A DNA stretch of 64,000 bases from contig JARWIR010000005.1 of NCBI GenBank assembly GCA_029959085.1, forward strand, positions 2,358,501 to 2,422,500, written 5' to 3'. The stretch comes from Nemophila menziesii (taxonomy: Eukaryota; Streptophyta; Magnoliopsida; Boraginales; Hydrophyllaceae). Numbering within the stretch: the first letter of the stretch is position 1; each line of letters opens with the position of its first letter. The notes below the pieces were generated by a model. The model did no database searches and was not told the DNA's origin. It saw only the letters and a list, made by a program, of their open reading frames with translations. A program made the translations under genes and the position numbers. Below, in pieces: positions 23,852 through 35,230 of this stretch.

Positions 23852-25692
23852 ATGGAGAATTATTATGCACAAAATATGCATGGGGGCCGAAGTCAAAATT
23901 TTTATCAAGAAGGTTCGAGCTATCAATTACAAGCTCCACCACAACCCATGCATAATCCACAAAATGAAGCTATAACAGAAATGATGGATAAATTATTGAT
24001 TCTGGTTCAAAATTTTACGCAGCTCAACAATAAAACATCCAAGGAGCTAGCTGAAAAAGTGGAAACCCTGGAGACACAAGTCACTTAAGTGACCAATTCT
24101 TCTCTAAAATTCCAACAAGAGTTTTCACCGTTAATCCGAAGTATCATCGAAGAACAGGTTCGACAAGCTCTTCCGTCTCATCAAGTTTTTGAAAGTATAA
24201 GTTATTTGGAAAACATGGAAGAGCAACATGCGGAAAATATAGATGCTAATACAACCTTATGCACCAAAAATATCAAGCAATGGAGCAAAGATTAACGGAA
24301 CTCACTACGATCAATCAACAGTTACAACAAGAATTACATAAGAAACTGGGTTATAGCAATGTTGGGTTCGAAATTTCAACCGTAGAAGAACCAACCAAGC
24401 TTAGCTTAAAAGAAGTAATTGTCAAAGATCAAATTACGAAAGAGGTTGGACCAGCATTCAAGCATGTGGAAGAAGAAAAAAAAACCGATAAAGAAGAGAC
24501 AACCGCACAAAAGGTGCAAACAGAAGAAAGTAAGGTGGAACCACCACCTACACAACCATTACTATCACCACCTCATCTACAAAGAATTACATATCCTAGT
24601 GGTGATACTAAATCTGAAACGTCAAGCCCAGAAGAAATCATTGTTCCTATACTCGACGTCCCATACATGCAAACTGGCCTAGGTAAACAAATTGATGATG
24701 ATGCCACTAAAATCGATAGCAATGTTTGGTTCGATGTTGTTGAAGAGTTCAGCCTTCAAGAATAGGAGGAAGTGGAATCACCACAAGTTCCACTTAATGA
24801 GCTAGAAGAACAAAGCACGATATGCATAGAGGACGTAATCGCATATAAAGAGCCTACACCACTGATAGTCTGCAAAGAAGATCTGTCCAAGAAGAGTGGA
24901 GGTGTAGAAGTTGAGATCGAGATTAGGGACCGTACTAAAGAAAGCTTGACGACCATTCCAAAGAAGCTACCACAAAAGATGCAAGATCTTGGAGCTTTAT
25001 ATCTCCAAATTAATATAGGTGGTAATTTCAAAGCTAAAGCGATGTGTGACTTGGGTTCAGGAAGGAACATCATGCCCAAGAGTTTGTTCGAGAAGTTAGG
25101 CATGGGAGATGCCAAAAGAAAAGATATTGATTTGCTGCTCCTAGATAATTCAACGATAAAACCATGGGGAGTCATTGAAGACGTGCTTGTCCAAGTAGGT
25201 ACTTTAACTATACCTACAGATTTTGTTATCCTTGATAGCATTGCAGGTCAACATGTTCCATTGATACTTGGACGCCCATTCTTGGCGACAAGTCACAGCA
25301 TAATTGATATGCATAGGGGAACCGTGATTTTCCGAGTGGGAAAAGAATCTAAAACATTCCACTTGGTGGATGAAAAGCATGAGGAATCACGTACAGACAA
25401 AGCCCCAACACTCCGAGTTGTGACAAAAGAAATTAAAAAGAAAGTCCACAAGAAACCCGTAAAGAAGAGAATCAAAAGTGAGTTTGGGGTTGGTGACATG
25501 GTTGCATGGAAAGCCCCCAAACAAGAGAATAGACCACGGGGATTCAAGGATTCGTGGATGGGTCCGTTTGAAGTTACAAGAGTAATTTCGTCAAAACGGA
25601 TTGAAATACAAGCTAAGAAGGGTCACAAACTTCGGATAGTAGATGAGCATAACCTAACCCGTTATTGGGGAGGTTATGTACGCAAGCCTTAA
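23852..25692 (+). pseudogene. gag-protease remnant fused to an integrase-tail-like segment
   Basis: The ATG at 23852 opens a glutamine/asparagine-rich gag C-terminal region. It is broken by a TAA at 24086-24088, a frameshift between about 24259 and 24295, and a TAG at 24763-24765. From 24772 a 306-codon open stretch carries a retropepsin-like domain: CDLGSGRNIMP around 25048-25080 (aspartate in DLGSG) and the ILGRPFLAT signature near 25265. Soon after comes a basic linker and a segment reading VGDMVAWK...SWMGPFEVTRV near 25490-25580. This resembles the small domain at the integrase C-terminus of this lineage. The roughly 3 kb expected between them is absent, so an internal deletion has fused protease to the pol tail. 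Confidence 0.78.
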
Positions 25693-28600
25693 TCGAGGTA
25701 ACACGTCTAACTTTGAAAGACGTTAAACAAAAGTGCTGTACGGGAGACAACTCGTAGTTTTTTTAAATTTTCATGTCTTTTACGTTTTTAATTTATGTTT
25801 AATTTAGTTATTCTTAGTTGATATTGCATATTTGAGAAAGGTATTAGTGTTTTTTGATGATTAGGTATTGGAGAAATCGAGTTAGGGAAGCGAGCAACAT
25901 TTTTCGGAACGGAGAAACTTCGGCAAGTCATATCTTTGCGCTCGGATGTCGAAATCAGGTGATCTTTGAGCCTAAACTGCATAACTTTTCGAGATCTAGT
26001 TGTTGGGGAGGTTTTTACCAAGTGCGGTACACCGGACCTCAGCCGCGGTGCACCGCAGGGTAAAAAACCCGTGCCACGGTAGCAGCCACGTGTTGTGTAC
26101 AGAAAAGAAAAAAGAAAAATAGCTGATGGGTCTGGTATACCGGACCCTATACCGCGCCATGCACCGCACAAACACGTGCCACGGGGTCCTACCACGGGTA
26201 TTTTGACGTAGGAATCGCGGTATACCCCGCGGTACACCCCATGGTCCGCAGGGGTAGTCCGCACGAGCCGCCAGAGAGAGAAAAGAAAGGATTTCAAGGT
26301 TATATGAAGATCTAATGCTCATTATTCCGAATTTTATAAACCTTAAACCTCTTTCTCTTCCCCAAAACTCTCCCAACTCCATTGAAGCTTATAGAAACCT
26401 TCACCTAACATCAAAACACCACCAAATCACCATTAATTCACATCCAAATCCTTCCCTACATCATTACAAAGAAGATTCAAGCACCCAAATCATATCAAAA
26501 CACTTAGAATCCAAGAATCAAAACCATGAATTTCAAAATCTTTTCCCAAAATTCATAAAACCCATATCATCAAAGCTTGATTCAATCATACCCACATGGA
26601 GAATTATCACCCTAACACCTTTCCTAACCAAAATAAAGCTTGTTCCACCTATGATCATGATTTACAAATTTCAAGAGTGTTTGAAGCTTTGAGTTGGGGG
26701 TCAAAAGAGATGATGAAGAGAATAGAGAACTTATCAAGTGTTATGGGATATGAAGAATCATAGCAAGGTATTGGGTAAGTTCTAGATGAAATTAATTGAG
26801 ATGGGCACTAGTTTGGGAATAATTACAAGATAATTGGAGTCAAGCAATTAGAGAGGAACCGGTTTTTGGTGAATTCAAATCCTAAAAAAACAAGCAATTG
26901 TAATTAGGGAGCAGAAGATGCCAATACCTCTTCTAATCAAAGATTCCTATATCAGAGATGAATAAAAGCTTCTGGGACGCTAGTAGCTGTGTTCAAAACA
27001 TATTCCTAGATGAGCACTGTCACATGAGAAAGTATTCAAGAGCAGAATTGGAAGAAGATTAACAAGAGATTTCTAGAGTGTGAGTGATTGGGATGGAGCA
27101 TAAAAAGATATAAGGGAAAGCGAAATTGGTGATACTAGAAGTTTACATACATGAAAGCACTGCACCCTAATATGGGTATTGATCAGGCGAGGTAAATAGC
27201 CTCGAAGAGTATGTTTTCTTTCTTCCTTACCTTTTCTTTTATGTGCAATATCTGCAAAATTTTAATTTTCTTTTATTTTATTTTTGAGTCTTTTCGAGTC
27301 GTGGGGACACGACTCATTTTTGAGTTGGGGGTGTGGGGATTCGTTGTCTCTCATCTCCATTTTTCTGTTTTTAGGTAGAAATTAAAATTCTTATTTGAAG
27401 GTTTAGATGTATGAAGAGTGTGTTTAATAGCTTAAAAGCATAAGCTTAGTGGATTAGTATGAGCTATTTTATTTTGTATGCTTTGAGTATTTGCAGGAAA
27501 ACACACATTGATAGTAAAGAAAAGATTCGTTAGCAATGCGATAGAAAGTATGTTCGATCTCAGGTAACCTTGAGAAGTATGTAGGCCGTGAGATCCAAGC
27601 TAGTGACAAAACCATTTGATGAAAGTTCTAAAGGTAAGAAAATAACGAAATTACATAGTGTAAGAAAGTGATTAAGGCGGTTCTTTCATATTTGAAGCCT
27701 TTGAAGCCTTTTTATACCTTTTCACCTTGTTATTTGATTTTATATGCTATATCCTTCTCAGCCCCTTCTAGCCTTTCTAAAGCTTTTATTTAGCCACATT
27801 ATAAGCCATATCCCTTTAGATTATAGGACTTTTCCATATGACCCGCACTCGAATCGCGATGCATAGACAGTTGTTTTAGAGCTTGAGTTTGGGGTGGTGG
27901 GTCCACCATTATGGGAATTGTTATTGGGATGGGATTTTGAGCTTATTAATTGTGCTCTATTCTTAAGATTAATGATGATTCACAGATTTATATTGTAACC
28001 CTTTGCCGGGTTAATAGTGAATGAAAAAGAAGATACGAGCTAATTTTGCCAACAAGGGCATTAAAAGAAAAAATATATATGAGAAAATTAGTGTGATATC
28101 TCAACATTAAAAGAGAGTCATAGCAAAGAAAAATTGATTTGAAAAGAAAATATATATATTCGGACCGGCAAAGTGGAATTTTTAAGTGAACATCTTATGC
28201 TTTAATTGGGTTATTGGGGATGTTGTGCATCAAAGAAATCATTGGGTTGAGTGAGAAACGTTTTATGAGAGTAACTCAAGCTCTAGGGCGATTCGTTGAT
28301 GGCTAGTGAGGAGAGAGCCAAAAGCTCACTCTAAATTATCCAAATATACTTATCATACCATCCCTAAGCCTACATTACAACCTTAAAGACCTTTTGATTC
28401 TTTGCTATGTAATCGAGAAGTGATTGAGCCAATAGAGAGTAGTTAAATGGATCTTTGAATACTAGTGAAGGTCGATGAACAATCTATAGCTTCCTTGGTG
28501 AACTGAGTAAAGTTCCTCTCCTTCTTACATTGCGAAGCTAATCTAATCTTGAAGTCAAACCGTGTTGATGGTAGATATGAAAAGTGTGCAGGTATGTAGT

Positions 28601-28751
28601 TTATAAATATTATTACATGAAATTTTCTGAGTAGTTGCTTTAAGTTTATTCTCCATATTCTGCTATCTTCTACCCTCTGTGCTTAATTTACCTAGGTGTG
28701 TATTTAGAGACTTCCCTTTGTTTTTATCTTTATTGTATCGGGACGATACAA
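25693..28751 (+). other. noncoding 3' region of the LTR element
   Basis: No recognised domain on either strand. It holds a GC-rich block at 26020-26270. It also has several gagttggggg phrases resembling extra polypurine tracts (26691, 27322, a variant near 27884). Open frames such as 26315-26692 are low-complexity and unlike known proteins. Athila-lineage elements often carry a long untranslated or env-like region here; I see no env-like membrane protein. Confidence 0.6.
26020..26270. repeat. GC-rich block of short inverted/direct motifs inside the LTR element
   Basis: In an otherwise AT-rich element this block repeats phrases such as gcggtacaccggacc, ggtataccggaccc, cgcggtataccccgcggtacacc and cgtgccacgg. 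Several are self-complementary and would fold into stable hairpins. Confidence 0.6.
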
Positions 28752-28768
28752 CTTTGAGTTGGGGGTCT
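28752..28768 (+). promoter_or_regulatory. polypurine tract
   Basis: ctttgagttgggggtct directly precedes the TG that starts the full-length right LTR, as expected for the plus-strand primer. Confidence 0.7.
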
Positions 28769-30272
28769 TGATGTCTCCTCATTTGTGATAGATTTATATT
28801 AGGATGAGACATCATTTTTAGTGATTTAGAAGTCATTATAGTCGATTTTCTTGAGAAATGCTACACTTTCCTATTCTGAGTCTTGATTTAGTAAAATAAT
28901 ATTTTTAGAGCATATTGAGTTTAATTATTTATTTAGTGTGAAGCTTTAAAGATAATTATGGAGATTAATTAGATTCCAAGTCAAAGACTACAAGATATGG
29001 AAAGAGATAGACATGGTAATTGGAGATAAGGAAATAAAAGCTAAAAATATGGAAAAGGAAAAGCTGCCTTAATCCTGAATTTCTGCACCTACGACCACAA
29101 ATCAGCTTATATCTCAAAAACGGTGTGGAATTTGGAGAAACAGTCAAGAGCAAAGTCGAAGATCTTTCCGAGACGATGAATTTGGTGTACTCATACGCGT
29201 CAAACGGATGAGTATTGAAGTTTCTAGGACCAAAAGAAAAACGGGCCTGATTGCATGTTTTTAGGGTTACGAATTTGAGTTGGGCTTGGAGTCCACTACT
29301 TACTTCTCCTTCAAGAAAACGAATTAGGTCTTCCTAAACACCTATAAATACACCCTTATACCATTGTAAACATGTCCTTGCTCAGTTGCAAAGTATAGGC
29401 TTAGTCTTTACTTATATTTTCTTAGTTTCAAACAATAGCTTAGTCCTTTAGTCAGATATTCATCCTTAGAATCAAGCTATTCATCCAAGAAGCAAGTTGA
29501 CCTGTAGAGGAAGACAAGAAGAAGAAGATTGGAGAAGTGACAAACTCCTCTTCTACATCTCACCTTCTCTATATTTAGAGTAATTAGCTATAGATCTATT
29601 CTCAACCATATTTCTACGCTTTTATTCTGTAAGTTTACTCTTAATTGTTGGGTTATTATTTTGTCTTTAAATACTATTTGGTTATTTTAATTGATTAAGC
29701 TTGGTGTATATTGTATTATGTGTTTTGACCTATTTCCCTAGATTTGGCCAATCTTAGGATTAATCTTAGTTATTGACAACACCACGTAATCGTCTAGTGT
29801 AACTAGATAGCCATTAAGGTTTGATTTAATCTCCAAACATTACTTAGGAATCCCTAGTAGTGGAGAGGTTGCTCCTAAGTCTAGAAAAGGCTAGGTAGTA
29901 GAATCCTGGTTAATATATAATGCTTAATGTGACAGGTTAGAATAACAATTTAGTAATAGACATAGTAATCCTAATCTATTTGACTTACTTTCATATTTAG
30001 TTATTTGTTTTGTTTATTTGTTTTATTTATTTATTTGCATTAGATTGTTATTTTATCTTTTTATATTTTTATTTAAAACATCTAAATTCATCTACGCTTG
30101 TTAAACATAAATTGATCTAACGGATACAATCCCTGCGAACGAACTTGACTTATCATTAAAACTTGCATACGATCTGTGATACTTGCAGTGAGTTCCGTGG
30201 TTCTCAAGGGTGTGTGACTCTTTATTATTATCTTTATTTATCTATTATTTTATCACACCTTTGCCCCCACCA
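28769..30272 (+). repeat. 3' LTR, 1,504 bp
   Basis: It starts tgatgtctcc and ends cccccacca. The first 27 bases, absent from the left copy, include TGATGTCTC, which is complementary to GAGACATCA a little downstream and forms a terminal hairpin. A TATA-like tataaataca at about 29343 precedes the likely transcription start. Confidence 0.88.
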
Positions 30273-30282
30273 GCGATGATTA

Positions 30283-31215
30283 TTTATCTGCTTAAGGTTA
30301 TGGTTACATTTAAGATGAAAGTTAAGGTTAAGGTTTAAAGTTAAGGTTAAGTTTAAGGTTAAGGTTATAGGGTTAAGGTTTAAGGTTTAATGTTTAAGGT
30401 TCAAGGTTCAAGATTAAGGTTAAGTTTTAACTTCAAGGTTAAGGTTATGGTTAAGGTTATGGTTAAGGTTTTGGTTAAGGTTTAGGTTAAACTTAAGATG
30501 AAGGTGAATGTACAGGTTAAGGCTTGAGATTCAAGGGTTAAGGTTAAAGTGAAGATGAAGACAAGGTTGTAAGGTTTAAGGTTCAAGGTCAAGGTAAGGC
30601 TTAAGGTTTAAGGTTAAAGGTTAAAGGTTAAAGGTTAAGGGTTAAGATTAAAGTTTTGGTTAAGGTGATGATGAAGATTAGGGTTTAAGGTTTAAGATGT
30701 AAGGTTTAAGGTTTAAGTTTAAGGTTAAGTTTAATGTTAAGTTTAGGATTAAGGTTAATGTTAAGGATAAGGTTAAGTTTAAGGTCAAGGTTAGGTTAAG
30801 GATAAGGTTAAGAATAAGGTTAATATCTAGGGGTTAAGGTTATGGATAATATGTTGAGGGTTAAGGTATAGTTTAAGTTTAAGGTTAAGGTTAAGGTTAA
30901 GGTCAAGGTTAAGGTCAAGGTTAAGGTTAAGGTTAAGGTTAAGGTTAAGGTTAAAAATTAAGGTCAAGGTTAAGGTTCAAGTTAAGGTTAAGGTAAAGTT
31001 AAAAATAAAGTTAAAGGTTAAGGTTAAGGTTAATGTTAAGGTTAAGTTTAAGGTTAAGGTTAAGGTTAAGGTTAAGGTTAAGGTTAAGGTTAAGGTTTGG
31101 GTTTAGGTTAAAATTAAGGTTAAGGTTTGGGTTAAAGTTAAGGTTAAGGTTAAGGATAAAGTTAAGGTTAAGGTTAACGTTAAGGTTGATAGTTAAGGGT
31201 CTAAGGTTATGGATA
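30283..31215. repeat. degenerate TTAAGG array, right part
   Basis: Nearly 1 kb of imperfect GGTTAA hexamers. The cleanest runs are near 30885-30950 and 31020-31095, where up to about ten units are perfect. The unit is a hexamer, not the usual plant telomere heptamer TTTAGGG. A leucine-arginine open frame here is a by-product of the repeat. Confidence 0.92.
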
Positions 31216-31254
31216 AGGGGTCGAAAAATCGTCTAAGGTAATACACTGCTCCCA

Positions 31255-32200
31255 TATTCCCAATTTGAAAAAATATCTTTTAAAAGATCAATGTGGTTTT
31301 TATATAGATACAATAAATGAGAAAATTAAAAAAAAATTAAAAATTTGGAGAGATTTATGAGAAAAATAAAATAATAATAAGAGAAATAAGGGTGAGAGAA
31401 ATAAAGAATTTTTAAATATTAATAGAAAAAATTAAATGCAGGATAGTCTTATAATTTTTATAATTAATAATGTAATTTTTATTGATATATTTTTACAATA
31501 AAAATATACTTCATTTCCGCTATTAAAGTATTATTAAACAAAATAACCTTTTAGTTGTAATTTGGTTGTAAAGGTCCAAATCGGATTTGCCCAATTGTTC
31601 TTAAGTGTCTCAAGATATTATTATTATTATTATCTCCACCATATATTTTAATATTATTTTCCTTCATTTCTTTAAAAGATCAATGTGGTTTTAATATAGA
31701 TATAACAGATGAGAAAATAAAAAAAGTGAAAATTTTAAGAGGTTTATGAGAAGAATAAAAAAATAATGAGAGAATTAAGGGAGTGATTTAAGGTTTTTTG
31801 TTTCAAAATATAATTTTTTTTATTAAGTAAATAAAGATTAGTTAATGGTATTAATGATAAGTGGGGTCAGAATCAATCCTGGCCACCACTTATGTTTAGC
31901 CAGATTAAATCCTAGCCACCACTTATGTTTAGCCAGATTTAATTCTGGCCACCACTTATGTGGGTAAATCTGGACAGTAGAAAAAACTCTGAAATATAAT
32001 ATATATATATATATAAAATAAAATACAAATGAAAGCCACAAATTCAAAACATTATTTTAAGGCCTAAAAAAAAATTCATAACAAATCTAAATGGTCATTA
32101 AACGGTAACTTTGTTTGACTTTTTGAGTTTGACTTCACTTGGTAAAACTAAATTTCAATTTGTTACATGCAATGTGGTAGCGAAGAGGGATATATATACA
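31255..32200. other. AT-rich spacer with a roughly 100-bp dispersed duplication
   Basis: No gene. The block agatcaatgtggttttnatatagatana..gagaaaat...ggtttatgagaa..ataa occurs at about 31279-31395 and again at 31675-31790, around 400 bp apart in direct orientation. It may be two copies of a small unnamed element. Confidence 0.45.
31878..31969. repeat. 33-34 bp minisatellite, about 2.7 copies
   Basis: Three tandem copies of cctggccaccacttatg followed by tttagccagattaaat; the third is truncated to tgggtaaatc. Confidence 0.85.
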
Positions 32201-32202
32201 TG

Positions 32203-32472
32203 AAATAACACAAAAATTCATCATCCAAGTCAATAATTTGACCCAAGTAAGTAATCTATTTTTACTTTCTTTGTTTTCTTGAAGCTTTAGATAGTAATTA
32301 ATAATAATTATTTTTATTTTAGTTTCTTCCACAAGATAGAGTGTGTGAGTTTGCGAAATTAACTCCAATACAACTTCTCGAAGAAACCGAAAAGGCTATG
32401 GGGGACCCACAATTACCTATTCAGCATCGTGCACTCATTACTAAAAGTCAAGAGTTAAAGAAACTCGAGCGT
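32203..32472 (+). pseudogene. SMC5: orphan two-exon fragment of SMC5
   Basis: The end of one exon reads IIQVNNLTQ (to 32246) with donor gtaagt. A 76-bp intron ends in ttttag. The next exon (32323-32472) reads FLPQDRVCEFAKLTPIQLL and continues through EETEKAMGDPQLP to KKLER, with donor gtaagc. This matches SMC5, an SMC5/6-complex ATPase for DNA repair, in the stretch where its N-terminal head enters the coiled coil. Both splice borders are intact and the exon has no stop, but no other SMC5 exon is visible in the window. Retention of the intron means a genomic piece was moved, not a retrocopy. Agent of capture unknown. Confidence 0.78.
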
Positions 32473-34990
32473 GTAAGCTACAAAACAAGTAAAATATCTT
32501 TTAAATTCGAATCTCATAAAAGCTAACATCAAAATTTCTAATCCTTTATGTCCACTCTCTCCTCTTTGCACACCTTTTTCCATTTTCACTTTTCATGGCA
32601 TTTATTTTTTATTCTCAGCAAAGCTTGGTTCATTCATGTAGAAGGTGTGTTCGTGGTTTGCTCGTTAATGGTATGTTTTAGTTCAGAGCTTGAAGCTTCG
32701 AAAATTGGATCCTGCTCATGGCTTCAAATGTTCAAAAATGGTTGTTGTTGTTATTAATGATATTTGGATACAATGTAGCTTTTGTAATATAATTGTATAT
32801 AAAATTACATAAAGTATAAGGCTCTGTTTACGATTTAAAGTATAAATATGCTATTGTATAAATAGTCCATAAGGCTCATTAGCACGGTATGGAGAAAGTA
32901 TATTAAGACACCCTGAAGAAAGATATTTGATCAAAATCCCAATTCCATGTTAAACAATTTGTAGTTAGATATTTTTGCATAAATTAGTTTGTGTCTTATA
33001 CTGGGAGTAAATAGTATTATTTGACCAAATGTAATGATTTGTTTTGTAGCTAGAAGAATTCTGAAGGAAGAAAGCAGTAGAGAAGGCAACAAAGTTTGCT
33101 CCGACTAGTAAAGTCGATGTAGTGATCAATGTTTTTTTAATTGTTATAATCATTTTTAGGTAAATTTGTTTAAATTTGTATTTAGGTTTTTTCCTTAATT
33201 AAGTGTTGTATTATTTTTTTTCGGATAATAGAAACAAATTTTTATGACTTGGTTTTTTTTACTCAATGTTTTTTGTTGAGTACTCAGAGTTTTTGCTGAG
33301 TATGCTAAGAGAAATTTTCTGGTACGTCCTGGTGGTGGCCAGTGGTGATACCTAGTGACTCATTACTTAGTGAATCGGTACTCATTGAGTTGGTGGCCCA
33401 TACTTATCGTCTCTTGTTTTTTTATCATCATGTGATTTTTATTTTATTTGAAGGTATTTTAGTATTTTGTCATCCTTAAAGTTGGGTAGTGGTATCTTTG
33501 AATAAGAAGCTAGCCACATGTTTCCTATAGACAATAAATTTTGTCTCCACGGTCTCATATGTCTATTACCCTATTTTAAAACTTACTATCAAGTTGATGT
33601 TCACTCTTTCCTAGAACTTGTCCAAACCCGTGACACCATGTTTTTATAAATACAGACACATAATTAGATGAATTTTGAATTGAACTTTACCAACATGTTA
33701 CAAGTTTTGGGTATGTGTATATTTCTACATCATATTACAAGCCATCCAGTAACCATCAAAAGAACGTATATCCTTAATATTAAATATCCTCAATCATACT
33801 AGAGTATTTACTAACCAAGTCACATGTACACACTGATATTAAGTGTTTTTCTTATACTAAATGTAGGAAAATCAAGGCGATTTTCATGCCTTAATTGTGA
33901 CAAATTCTCCAAAGACTCTAAATTTAGTAATAGCCAAATTTTATTAATTATAATTATCACATTTGATTTCATGGAAAAAAGTTTAAATAACCTACCAACT
34001 TTAATTTGGTAATATGACATTTTTTTATGATAAATATATCAAGCAATTCACGAACATATCACGTGAAAATATGATGAATACAATCATAAGAAGATACTTT
34101 ATCATAACACGATGGTAATGTAAAAATGCGTTTTAACATTTAAAATCAACATTCAAATCATTATCATATTTATACATTACATAAAAAGTAACCACTTATA
34201 CAACAATCTATTATACATTAATTTTAAGCTAAAAGAACTATCGATTTCTCGGCTTTCTTGATAAAAAAACATCGTATAAGATATATATTTTTAACTTTTT
34301 TGATTTTTTTTGAATGAAAGAGGTATTAGTTTAATTAGAAAAATATTAACATCCCCTGACAAGTAATATATATATGTTCGACCAAAAAAAAAAAAAAAGA
34401 CAAGTAATATATATATAGAGAAATTAATCCATATATTATTTTTCAAGATGATACCGCACGTGTAGTCGTTGAATCAAATATTAGATGTTCAAACTTGTAA
34501 GATTGTTTCCCGCGAAAATTTAAACATGTTAAACTATTTACATGCAGGGGCGGATGTACATTACAGAATTTGAGGATCTTTTTTCAAAAACTCACCTTTA
34601 TAAAAGTAATAAAATAAAATTAATAAGCTCCGGCCTCTCCAAATATTCTGAAAACTTTTCTTTGGCCCTAACCCCTTCCCCAGAAATATGAATTCTTCTG
34701 TCACGGCTTATATGTAAGATGTTTAAACTTGTTTCTTTAGTTTTTGAGTGTTTCTTGAAACAAACTCGAATTGTCAAATCTTATTTGTTCAATATTTTTT
34801 GTGTGAAACAACATTTCTTCCATTAACCATTTTAGTTAATATGGAATATGATATTGATGGAATAAACTCTAAAGAAATAAAAACTTTTTTACAACCATAT
34901 ATAGTACAAATGAAGCTATGTTGGTCTATGAACAAAGGAAAAGTTTCCCCAACACGGCTCTTTCTAACGACGCCGTTCCAACCACAATCG
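32473..34990. other. gene-free region upstream of SCC2
   Basis: No coding gene is supportable. A short stretch near 33056-33125 reads EKATKFAPTSKVDVV after an acceptor-like ttttgtag but is preceded by a stop, so it may be an exon scrap. CAGGGGCGGA at 34545-34554 resembles the terminus of a nonautonomous hAT-type element; its far end was not found. AT-rich runs and poly-A tracts are frequent. Confidence 0.4.
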
Positions 34991-35073
34991 TAACTTCTTT
35001 TTAAGCTTGACTCTTTTAGACTTTGAGCATTTCTTACTGCACAGCAAATTCCCCCAAATCTTTATTTTGCACA

Positions 35074-35084
35074 TTTTCCCCGCC
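35074..35084 (+). promoter_or_regulatory. E2F-like site in the SCC2 promoter
   Basis: ttttccccgcc lies about 150 bases before the SCC2 start codon and is close to the E2F consensus TTTSSCGC, though with one extra C. Many S-phase and cohesion genes are E2F targets, so the site fits, but the match is imperfect. Confidence 0.35.
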
Positions 35085-35126
35085 ATTTGTTTCTCTTTCT
35101 ACACTTCACTTCCTCTCTCTACGCCG

Positions 35127-35135
35127 AAACCCTAA
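35127..35135 (+). promoter_or_regulatory. telo-box in the SCC2 leader/promoter
   Basis: aaaccctaa, the plant telo-box, lies about 100 bases before the start codon. It is common near transcription starts of genes expressed in dividing cells. Confidence 0.45.
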
Positions 35136-35230
35136 TTCAAATTCGAATTCGAAATTCTAAGATTTGATTATTTCAAGTGTAAATGAGAGCTGTTATCACT
35201 CTATAAGAACCGAAGTGTTGAATAATTTCG

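Larger units (their letters stand above)
22246..30272 (+). mobile_element. internally deleted Athila/Tat-type LTR retrotransposon
   Basis: Two direct repeats, 22246-23722 and 28769-30272, flank a body with a tRNA-Asp-type primer site and a polypurine tract. The shared LTR portion is 1,477 bp with a constant offset of 6,550 bp. I counted about six substitutions and no indel, so insertion was recent. The left copy lacks the first 27 bp of the LTR, and no target duplication is evident. Only gag/protease and an integrase-tail-like segment are present; reverse transcriptase, RNase H and the integrase core are missing, so the element cannot move by itself. About 3 kb between the coding part and the right LTR carries no recognised domain. 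It sits inside a TTAAGG array. Confidence 0.88.

Noticed and set aside
25788..26382. Minus-strand frames of 128-169 codons in the LTR element
   Set aside because: They overlap the GC-rich repeat block, carry no recognisable domain, and no start or promoter supports them.
30283..31215. True chromosome end
   Set aside because: The repeats are degenerate, not TTTAGGG, and gene-bearing sequence continues on both sides.
31033..31236. Open frame coding a leucine-arginine repeat protein
   Set aside because: It is the translation of the TTAAGG hexamer array; any frame through such a repeat stays open, and the composition is not protein-like.
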